64,000 nucleotides of DNA, from contig CAJUOY010000002.1 of assembly GCA_910588645.1 (NCBI GenBank), forward strand, positions 1 to 64,000. The letters run 5' to 3'. The translations under genes were made by a program, and so were the position numbers. This DNA is from an uncultured Christensenellaceae bacterium. Its GTDB lineage: Bacteria; Bacillota; Clostridia; Christensenellales; Borkfalkiaceae. The first letter of the stretch is position 1, and each line of letters begins with the position of its first letter. Under the pieces are notes generated by a model. The model was not told where the DNA came from. It ran no database searches and saw only the letters and a program-made list of their open reading frames with translations. Below, piece by piece: positions 57,766-64,000 of the stretch.

Positions 57766-58581
57766 ATGACAAAGTATTTTATAAAAAATTTTTTTAGAGG
57801 GATTATGATTAATCTTATAATTATGTTTCCTGTGTCTATTATATTTGTGATGTTTATTGGATTAGGCGCGAGCGCAAAGGATTGGATGGTGAGTTATTTA
57901 GCAGTTATAATAAGTGCAGCTGTAAGTGTCGTCGTTTTATTTGTTGTAATGATTTTTGTTTTTAGGTCTGAAATATTTAAAGAATTTTTTTTAGGAATAT
58001 CGGATACCTGGATATCAAAATATGATTTGGAACGATTTCGTAGCGGCGAAAAACAAAATATTATAGGCAATAAAGTTTTAGTGGAAAACGCTGTAAGTAA
58101 TAATTGCGTTTCGTTTTTTACAGCTTTATTATGGCTATCGTTACATTTGTTAATTAGCGTAGGTTGCATAGTAATTGCGGTATTAATTAAAGACTATTGT
58201 ATTTCAGATCCCGACAAGTGGTTATTTGTTCCTGGTGCGGCGTCAGCTACCGCAACTATACAGTTAATGTATTTTTTAGTGCGTCTGGTGTATTATGTTA
58301 AATTTACTTGTCCCAAATGTAAAAAAATATTCAGCAGGGTGGAGGACGAAACATTATCATACGATTCACACATTTCGGAATGGGAAAAGGACAAGACATA
58401 CAAAGAAGAAGTGGGGAAGGTTTATTACAATGATACAAAAATAGGTAGTGTATATCAGGATCGGACGGTTACGGACAAATATGTGGGATGTTATTCAGAA
58501 GAAAAATTGAGGTGCCGGTGCTTTAATTGCGGAAAGTATTCCGAAGTAAAAAAGATTTATGTAGACGCTTATAAAAAATAG
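57766..58581 (+). CDS. Membrane protein with C-terminal zinc-ribbon-like cysteines
   Basis: A 271-aa protein with four predicted helices (about 12-34, 42-66, 115-141, 152-178) and a cytosolic C-terminal tail. The tail has Cys182-x2-Cys185 (CPKC) and, 65 residues later, Cys250, Cys252 and Cys255 (CRCFNC), able to bind a metal as a split zinc ribbon. I do not recognise the family. Base composition is noticeably more AT-rich than neighbours, suggesting transfer along with the XRE gene. AAGGAG precedes the ATG. Confidence 0.75.
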   Translation: MTKYFIKNFFRGIMINLIIMFPVSIIFVMFIGLGASAKDWMVSYLAVIISAAVSVVVLFVVMIFVFRSEIFKEFFLGISDTWISKYDLERFRSGEKQNIIGNKVLVENAVSNNCVSFFTALLWLSLHLLISVGCIVIAVLIKDYCISDPDKWLFVPGAASATATIQLMYFLVRLVYYVKFTCPKCKKIFSRVEDETLSYDSHISEWEKDKTYKEEVGKVYYNDTKIGSVYQDRTVTDKYVGCYSEEKLRCRCFNCGKYSEVKKIYVDAYKK

Positions 58582-58589
58582 TAATTGTA

Positions 58590-58618
58590 TTGCAGAATTT
58601 TTATAACTGTGCTATAAT
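58590..58618 (+). promoter_or_regulatory. Promoter of the M29 aminopeptidase gene
   Basis: TTGCAG (58590-58595), 17-base spacer, TATAAT (58613-58618). Confidence 0.82.
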
Positions 58619-58646
58619 CGATTTATATTAAAAATAAGAGGTCATT

Positions 58647-59873
58647 ATGGAACAGAGCAGATTAAAAAAATACGCCGCCTTAATTGTAAAGTGCGGGTTA
58701 AACGTACAAAAGGGACAGGAGGTAATAATCCGTTGCGATCTCGATCAGCCCGATTTCGTGGCGATGTGCGTTGAAGAGTGTTACAAGTGCGGAGCGGAAA
58801 GGGTAAAGGTCGACTGGTCGTATATGCCAATAACCAAGCTCGGTTATAATTACAGGTCGCTTGAAACGCTTTCGGAATTTACCGCAGTAGAGAAAGCGGA
58901 GTGGGAGAGAAAGGTTGAAAAACTTACCTGTCTTCTTTGGTTGGACAGCGACGATCCCGACGGACTGGACGGAACGGACAGCGAAAAGATTTCAAAGGCC
59001 AATCAGGCGAGATATCCCTTTATTAAGCCCTACCGCGACGCTCTCGAAAACAGATATCAGTGGTGCATAGCCGCCGTTCCCGGAAAGGCGTGGGCGACAA
59101 AGATCTATCCCGATCTCGATCCCCAAGCGGCCGTGGAAAAACTTTGGGAGGATATTTTATTGTGTTCCCGCGTGGACGAAGATCCTATTAAAGCTTGGAA
59201 AAAGCACAATGAAAATCTTGCAAAGCGCTGCAAATTTTTGAACGATTGCAGATTTGCGAAATTGGAATACAAGAGTAAAAACGGAACCGATTTCACCGTC
59301 GGTCTCAACGACGCGGGCATTTTCTTGGGAGGCGGCGAATACGCTCTGGGAAGCAACATTTATTACAATCCCAATATCCCCAGCGAAGAGGTATTTACTA
59401 CTCCCGTGCGCGGAATTGCGGAAGGAAAGGTCGTTGCGACAAAGCCTCTATCTTATCAGGGTAAGTTGATTGAAAACTTTTGGATTAGGTTTGAAAATGG
59501 TAAGGCCGTAGAAGTTTATGCGGAGCGCAATCAGGATTTACTGGAAAAAATGATATCAATGGACGAAGGCGCGGCATACCTTGGAGAGGTTGCGCTTATA
59601 GCTCACGATTCGCCTATAAACAATACGGGGATACTCTTTTACAATACCCTTTTCGACGAGAATGCCAGCTGCCATTTGGCATTGGGCAGAGGTTTCAACA
59701 ATTGTTTGGAAGGTTATGAAAAATACACAGTCGAAGAGTGTGAGAAGATGGGCGTAAACAGCTCTATGATACACGTTGACTTTATGATAGGCAGCGCGGA
59801 TATGTCCATTGTGGGCGTAACAAAGGACGGCAAGCGCGTTACCGTATTTGAGGACGGCAACTGGGCGATTTAA
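58647..59873 (+). CDS. Aminopeptidase, peptidase family M29
   Basis: A 408-aa metallo-aminopeptidase of the AmpS/PepS/aminopeptidase T group. Metal-site segments are visible: GEVALIAHDSPINNTG, then HLALGRGFNNCLEG and HVDFMIG near the C-terminus, with Glu of EEVFTTPVRG. It releases N-terminal amino acids from peptides in the cytosol. It may act on peptides brought in by the Opp system 6 kb upstream, but it has its own promoter and terminator. AGAGG precedes the start. Confidence 0.92.
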   Translation: MEQSRLKKYAALIVKCGLNVQKGQEVIIRCDLDQPDFVAMCVEECYKCGAERVKVDWSYMPITKLGYNYRSLETLSEFTAVEKAEWERKVEKLTCLLWLDSDDPDGLDGTDSEKISKANQARYPFIKPYRDALENRYQWCIAAVPGKAWATKIYPDLDPQAAVEKLWEDILLCSRVDEDPIKAWKKHNENLAKRCKFLNDCRFAKLEYKSKNGTDFTVGLNDAGIFLGGGEYALGSNIYYNPNIPSEEVFTTPVRGIAEGKVVATKPLSYQGKLIENFWIRFENGKAVEVYAERNQDLLEKMISMDEGAAYLGEVALIAHDSPINNTGILFYNTLFDENASCHLALGRGFNNCLEGYEKYTVEECEKMGVNSSMIHVDFMIGSADMSIVGVTKDGKRVTVFEDGNWAI

Positions 59874-59891
59874 TTTTAGATTATATAAAGA

Positions 59892-59920
59892 AAAACCGCG
59901 GGAATGAAACCCGCGGTTTT
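59892..59920. terminator. Bidirectional terminator between M29 peptidase and ychF
   Basis: AAAACCGCGGG (59892-59902) pairs with CCCGCGGTTTT (59910-59920), with T or A tracts on both sides. Confidence 0.92.
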
Positions 59921-59921
59921 T

Positions 59922-61022
59922 TTAAACGTTGAAACGGAACAGTACTACGTCGCCGTCCTTTATTACGTAATCCTTGCCTTCCGAGCGAACCTTGCCTTTT
60001 TCCCTTGCGCCGTTGTATCCGCCGCATTCGAGCAACGTTTGCCATTCAGTAACCTCAGCGCGTATAAAACCGCGTTCGAAGTCGGTATGAATTTTTCCCG
60101 CTGCCTGAGGAGCTTTCGTTCCCTTTACTATAGTCCAGGCGCGCGTTTCCTTTTCGCCTGCGGTCAGGTACGAAATCAGCCCTAGAAGGGAGTAGCTCTT
60201 CTTTATAAGCCTGTTAAGTCCGCTCTCTTCGAGTCCGAGTTCCTCTAAAAATATCGCGCTCTCTTCGGGATCCATTAAAGAAAGTTCTTCCTCGGTTTTT
60301 GCGCAGATAACCAAAACTTCGCTGCCTTCGGCAGCTGCATACTGTTTTACTCGCACTACAAGCGGTATGTCATCGTCGTGCTTGCCCATATCGAATTCAG
60401 ATATATTGGCGGCGTAAATAACGGGTTTTGCCGTCAGAAGGAACAAGTTTTCGAGCAATGGCTTTTCCTCGTCGGAACACTCGAAAAGTCTTGCTGGTTT
60501 TTCATCGGATAAAAACTTTTCCAACCTTTCCAAAAAAGCGTATTCTGCCGCGGCTTCCTTATTAGCGCCGCCCCGCGCAACGTTTCTTATTCTGTCCTGC
60601 CGTTTGTTTACGGCCTCGACGTCCGATAAGATAAGTTCGAGGGTAATAGTCTGAATATCGGCAACGGGATCAATTTTATTGCTCACGTGAGTGATGTTTT
60701 CATCCTCGAAACAGCGCACAACGTGTACTATCGCATCGCATTCTCTCACGTGGGAAAGAAACTTATTTCCCAATCCTTCGCCCTTGGACGCACCCTTGAC
60801 AAGTCCCGCAATATCAACGAACTCCACGATAGCAGGGGTGATCTTTTTGCTTGAATACAAATTTGCAAGCTTATCCAGTCTTTCGTCGGGAACGGCGACA
60901 ACGCCCACGTTTGGTTCGATTGTGCAAAAAGGGTAATTGGCCGCTTCCGCGCCGGCGTGGGTAATTGCGTTGAATAATGTTGATTTGCCTACGTTAGGCA
61001 GACCTACGACGCCTAATTTCAT
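59922..61022 (-). CDS. ychF: Ribosome-associated P-loop NTPase YchF
   Basis: A 366-aa OBG-family protein. G1 is GLPNVGKST, G3 DIAGLVKGA, and the altered G4 (NISE instead of NKxD) explains the ATP preference of the family. A coiled-coil insert lies in the middle and a TGS domain ends the protein. It binds ribosomes and is linked to stress responses. AAGGAAG precedes the start. The leader carries a small AGCG-TAAA-CGCT hairpin. Confidence 0.95.
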   Translation of the reverse strand: MKLGVVGLPNVGKSTLFNAITHAGAEAANYPFCTIEPNVGVVAVPDERLDKLANLYSSKKITPAIVEFVDIAGLVKGASKGEGLGNKFLSHVRECDAIVHVVRCFEDENITHVSNKIDPVADIQTITLELILSDVEAVNKRQDRIRNVARGGANKEAAAEYAFLERLEKFLSDEKPARLFECSDEEKPLLENLFLLTAKPVIYAANISEFDMGKHDDDIPLVVRVKQYAAAEGSEVLVICAKTEEELSLMDPEESAIFLEELGLEESGLNRLIKKSYSLLGLISYLTAGEKETRAWTIVKGTKAPQAAGKIHTDFERGFIRAEVTEWQTLLECGGYNGAREKGKVRSEGKDYVIKDGDVVLFRFNV

Positions 61023-61081
61023 AAATGCTTCCTTCGGGTAAATCGCAAATAGCGTTTACGCTCAAAAATATTTCAAACACA

Positions 61082-61109
61082 ATTATAATATAAGCGTTAA
61101 AAAAATCAA
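61082..61109 (-). promoter_or_regulatory. Promoter of ychF
   Basis: On the minus strand TTGATT (61109-61104), 16-base spacer, TATAAT (61087-61082). Confidence 0.7.
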
Positions 61110-61127
61110 AACGAATAGGCGGTAAAG

Positions 61128-61156
61128 TTGCCAAAATTTTACGGTTATGATAAAAT
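61128..61156 (+). promoter_or_regulatory. Promoter of argS
   Basis: TTGCCA (61128-61133), 17-base spacer, TAAAAT (61151-61156). The start near 61163 leaves a 17-base leader with GAGGA, which rules out the earlier in-frame ATG at 61147 and leaves no room for a T-box. Confidence 0.72.
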
Positions 61157-61179
61157 TATCTCAAACGAGGAAACAATCA

Positions 61180-62847
61180 ATGGACTATCGCGTATATATT
61201 GCAAACAAACTTAGTTCGGAACATGTAACGTCAGGCGATATTGCTCTCCCGCCCAATACGGAAATGGGAGACTATGCTCTGCCCTGTTTCAAACTTGCCA
61301 AAATTTTACGTAAAAGCCCCGTGCAGATCGCGGAGGATTTTAAAAATTCCTTTGAAACCGACGACGTAATAAGCGAAGTTTCGGCAGTAAACGGGTATCT
61401 CAATTTTAAAATAAATAAGTCGGGCTTTACCCAATCGGTTTTAAAGACCGTTTTAAAAGAGGTCGATAGATACGGCTCCGCGGACGACGGAGCCGGCAAG
61501 ACGGTGCTTATCGATTATTCGTCGGTGAACATTGCCAAGCCCTTTCACATAGGGCATCTTTCCACTACTGTAATAGGTAGCGCGCTGTATAAAATTTTTA
61601 AATTTTTGGGGTATAACGTAGTCGGCATAAATCATCTCGGAGATTACGGAACGCAGTTCGGTAAGCTTATAAGTGCGTATAAGCGCTGGGGCAACAGAGA
61701 AGAGGTGGAAAAAGGCGGTATTCACGCCGTAAACGAGCTCTACGTGCGTTTCAACGAAGAGGCGGACGACGATATGCAGGCGGAAGCCAGGGAGTATTTC
61801 TGTCATATAGAAAACGGTGAAAAGGAAGCGTGCGAACTGTTCGAATGGTTTAAATCCTTGACTTTGGCCTATGTAAATAAAATTTACGACAGATTGAACG
61901 TACACTTTGACAGCTATGCGGGCGAGCGCTTTTATACCGATAAAATGCAGCCTGTAATCGACGAACTCAAAGAAAAAAATCTTTTGAAACAGAGCGAGGG
62001 CGCGCAGATTGTTGATCTTGAAGATTACGGAATGCCCCCCTGTTTGATTTTGAGATCGGACGGCGCGTCACTTTACGCAACGCGCGATCTTGCCGCGGCG
62101 ATGTACCGTAAAAACACATACGACTTTTATAAATGTCTTTATGTCGTTGCGTACCAGCAAAATCTGCATTTCAAGCAGTTTTTTAAGGTTTTGGAACTTA
62201 TGGGCAAGCCTTGGGCGAAAGACCTTGTTCACGTAGCTTACGGTATGGTCTCTCTTGAAGACGGCGCGATGTCTACAAGAAAGGGCAAAGTGGTGTGGCT
62301 TGAAGACGTTATTAAAAGGTGCGTCGAAAAAGCTTATACAATAATTTCCGAAAAGAACGCGGAGCTTGAAAATAAAGAACAAATTGCGGAGACGGTCGGT
62401 ATCGGGGCGGTCATTTTCGGGGCTTTGTACAATAATAAGATTAAGGATATAACCTTTTCGTACGATAAAGTGCTAAGTTTCGAGGGGGAGACAAGCGTTT
62501 ACGTCCAGTATACCTGCGCCCGTGCAAATTCCGTGCTTTCAAAGAGCGGCGACAACTACGTTTTACCTGAAAACTTTATTCCCGACGCTACGGAATACGA
62601 AGTTGTAAAAGCAATCGCGTCTTTCGGGCAGACCGTACGCGACGCAGCCGAGAAGTACGAACCTTCATTGATAGCCCGTTATGCGGTCGACCTTGCTCAG
62701 AAATTCAATAAATTTTATATCGAATGTAAGATACTGACCGCCGAGGGAGCGGCGCGCGATTTCAGACTGTGCCTTACCAAGGCCGCACATATTGCGCTTA
62801 AAAATTCGCTTTCATTACTGGGAATAGGTGTTCCCGAAAAAATGTAA
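61180..62847 (+). CDS. argS: Arginyl-tRNA synthetase
   Basis: A 555-aa class I synthetase. An N-terminal Arg-specific domain (about residues 1-95) precedes the catalytic core with HIGH in KPFHIGHLS and the KMSKS-equivalent MSTRKGK, and a DALR anticodon domain ends the protein (VQYTCARANSVL). It charges tRNA-Arg. The start at 61180 is supported by promoter position and GAGGA. A HAD phosphatase follows one base later. Confidence 0.95.
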   Translation: MDYRVYIANKLSSEHVTSGDIALPPNTEMGDYALPCFKLAKILRKSPVQIAEDFKNSFETDDVISEVSAVNGYLNFKINKSGFTQSVLKTVLKEVDRYGSADDGAGKTVLIDYSSVNIAKPFHIGHLSTTVIGSALYKIFKFLGYNVVGINHLGDYGTQFGKLISAYKRWGNREEVEKGGIHAVNELYVRFNEEADDDMQAEAREYFCHIENGEKEACELFEWFKSLTLAYVNKIYDRLNVHFDSYAGERFYTDKMQPVIDELKEKNLLKQSEGAQIVDLEDYGMPPCLILRSDGASLYATRDLAAAMYRKNTYDFYKCLYVVAYQQNLHFKQFFKVLELMGKPWAKDLVHVAYGMVSLEDGAMSTRKGKVVWLEDVIKRCVEKAYTIISEKNAELENKEQIAETVGIGAVIFGALYNNKIKDITFSYDKVLSFEGETSVYVQYTCARANSVLSKSGDNYVLPENFIPDATEYEVVKAIASFGQTVRDAAEKYEPSLIARYAVDLAQKFNKFYIECKILTAEGAARDFRLCLTKAAHIALKNSLSLLGIGVPEKM

Positions 62848-62848
62848 T

Positions 62849-63508
62849 ATGATAAAACATATAATTTTTGATCTTGACGGAACGCTGCTTGACACTTCGC
62901 GCGACATCCTATGTGTATTGAACGCAAGTTTAAAAAAGTTTTCCGTTCCGGAGATCACTTTGTCGCAATCGATACAATTTCTCGGCGACGGCGCGCGTGC
63001 GCTTGTAAGGCGAGCCGTTGGTGAGAAGTACGCGCATTTGGCGGATAGAATTTACGAAGACTATTATTATAATTTTGTAAATTGTGAGAATGAAATGACC
63101 GCTTTGTACGACGGCGAAGAGACGGCACTTTCGGCCCTTGCTTCCGTCGGAATTGAGATGAGCGTCATAACGAACAAGCCGCAAGCCGCGGCGGAAAAGG
63201 TGATTGAAAAACACCTGAATAAATTTAATTTCAAGCATATTATAGGCAATTCCGAAAAATTTCCTTTAAAGCCCGATCCTACTTCCGCGCTTTGGATAAT
63301 CGGGCGGTTGGGATTAAAAAAGGAGGAGGTTCTCTTTGTCGGCGACGGGGATGCGGACGTAAGAACGGCCGCAAACGCGGGCATAAAGTGTGCGTCTGTG
63401 CTTTGGGGGTTCAGGACCGGGGAGGAACTTATTTCTGCGGGTGCGACGACTTTTGCACGTACGTACGACGAATTGGTAAAAATAGCATTGTTTGACACAA
63501 TTTCATAA
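62849..63508 (+). CDS. HAD-superfamily phosphatase, phosphoglycolate phosphatase-like
   Basis: A 219-aa HAD-IA hydrolase. Motif I is FDLDGTLLDT with nucleophile Asp8 and Asp10, motif II VITNKP, and motifs III-IV VGDGDADVRTA. A helical cap lies at about 17-85. It is close to Gph/PpaX-like enzymes; substrate unknown. It begins one base after argS with no separate ribosome site, so coupled translation is likely. Confidence 0.88.
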   Translation: MIKHIIFDLDGTLLDTSRDILCVLNASLKKFSVPEITLSQSIQFLGDGARALVRRAVGEKYAHLADRIYEDYYYNFVNCENEMTALYDGEETALSALASVGIEMSVITNKPQAAAEKVIEKHLNKFNFKHIIGNSEKFPLKPDPTSALWIIGRLGLKKEEVLFVGDGDADVRTAANAGIKCASVLWGFRTGEELISAGATTFARTYDELVKIALFDTIS

Positions 63509-63527
63509 ATTTTTCACTTCAAAAGTC

Positions 63528-63556
63528 TTGTAATTCAACTTAAAATATGCTATATT
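63528..63556 (+). promoter_or_regulatory. Promoter of the reverse rubrerythrin gene
   Basis: TTGTAA (63528-63533), 17-base spacer, TATATT (63551-63556). Confidence 0.7.
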
Positions 63557-63579
63557 TATATTACTTAAAATATTTAAGT
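63538..63579 (+). repeat. Repeated and palindromic motif around the rubrerythrin promoter
   Basis: ACTTAAAATAT occurs at 63538-63548 inside the spacer and at 63563-63573 near the transcription start, 25 bases apart. The second copy is the left arm of a palindrome, ACTTAAA-ATA-TTTAAGT (63563-63579). This looks like a regulator-binding arrangement, possibly peroxide or iron responsive, but no known consensus matches well. Confidence 0.55.
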
Positions 63580-63596
63580 TAAGGAGATTTTAATTT

Positions 63597-64000
63597 ATGA
63601 AAAAATGTGCAGTTTGCGGCGAAATTGTTGAAGACGGCGTAGAAGTATGCCCCGTATGCAAGGCGAAAAAATTCGTGCCCGTGACAAGTGAAAACAAGTT
63701 CGCTACAGAACACGTAATAGGCGACGGAAAGGTCGATAACGAAGAAATTATGGAGGGATTGCGCGCTCACTTTGCGGGCGAATGCACCGAGGTAGGTATG
63801 TATCTCGCTATGTCGAGAGTTGCCGACCGCGAAGGCTATCCCGAAATTGCGGAAGCTTACAAGCGCTATGCTTATGAAGAAGCTGAGCATGCAGCTAAAT
63901 TTGCGGAACTTCTCGGCGAAGTTGTAACCCCCTCGACGCAGAAAAACCTCGAGCTTCGTGCGGCTGCGGAAACGGGCGCTTGCGAAGGTAAGTTTGCAAT
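63597..64000 (+). CDS. Reverse rubrerythrin/NADH peroxidase, truncated by window end
   Basis: The first 134 codons of a rubrerythrin-type protein; the rest lies beyond the window. An N-terminal rubredoxin-like iron site comes first, Cys4-x2-Cys7 and Cys18-x2-Cys21, and the diiron four-helix domain follows with FAGECTEVGMYL and EEAEHAAKFAE. Having the rubredoxin part first is the reverse rubrerythrin order described in Clostridia, where the protein reduces peroxide and oxygen with NADH. AAGGAG precedes the ATG. Confidence 0.88.
   Translation, partial: MKKCAVCGEIVEDGVEVCPVCKAKKFVPVTSENKFATEHVIGDGKVDNEEIMEGLRAHFAGECTEVGMYLAMSRVADREGYPEIAEAYKRYAYEEAEHAAKFAELLGEVVTPSTQKNLELRAAAETGACEGKFA

Noticed and set aside
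61147..61179. Earlier start of argS at 61147
   Set aside because: It lies upstream of the predicted transcription start and has no ribosome site, while 61180 has GAGGA and gives the usual N-terminus.
61110..61180. Possible T-box leader before argS
   Set aside because: The promoter predicts a leader of only about 17 bases, and no T-box sequence is present.

Overview
The window is chromosomal DNA from a low-to-mid GC Gram-positive anaerobe, most likely a gut-type member of the Clostridia. Supporting markers are the sporulation sigma operon spoIIAA-spoIIAB-sigF, a CarD-type regulator, the six-cysteine SCIFF peptide with its radical SAM maturase, the gene order ruvCAB-queA-tgt-yajC-(TIGR04086)-scfAB-secDF-recJ-rel, HemZ, ferritin and reverse-rubrerythrin genes, and dominant Shine-Dalgarno plus TTGACA/TATAAT signals. 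No lineage below Clostridia can be fixed from sequence reading alone; a Christensenellales-like relative is a guess. I see no phage, insertion sequence, CRISPR array or integrase.

Layout. 1-4380: a partial tRNA with CAT anticodon, spoIIA operon, carD, an aminotransferase and ferritin. 4436-23186: a long housekeeping block covering Holliday-junction processing (ruvCAB), queuosine synthesis (queA, tgt), protein export (yajC, secDF), the SCIFF ranthipeptide pair (scfA, scfB), recJ, a bifunctional (p)ppGpp enzyme, a metallo-hydrolase, hemZ, rpsO and pnp. 23305-32181: two small accessory genes, uvrBA, a ferritin-like protein and two flavoproteins.

32182-52979 is the most distinctive region. A 1362-aa GLUG-type lipoprotein is followed by an apparently co-transcribed series: a 2466-aa lactocepin-like S8 surface protease with BspA-type leucine-rich repeats, a 432-aa lipoprotein, an enlarged oligopeptide-binding protein, both permeases, both ATPases and a small membrane protein. 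It reads as one locus for degrading protein at the cell surface and importing the peptides, comparable in logic to the lactococcal PrtP-Opp system but fused into one operon with adhesion-like modules.

53011-64000: pyruvate kinase, RNase P RNA, a TetR-regulated ABC exporter with a clear palindromic operator, an XRE repressor/membrane protein pair that shares a very compact divergent promoter, an M29 aminopeptidase, ychF, argS, a HAD phosphatase and a truncated reverse rubrerythrin.

Cross-cutting signals: several genes (ruvC, uvrB, the flavoprotein at 29492, the XRE repressor at 57696) start at or within a few bases of the predicted transcription start, suggesting leaderless mRNAs. Several genes begin immediately after a terminator, one with its Shine-Dalgarno inside the terminator stem. 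SecD and SecF both lack the membrane aspartate that family knowledge links to proton-driven function.
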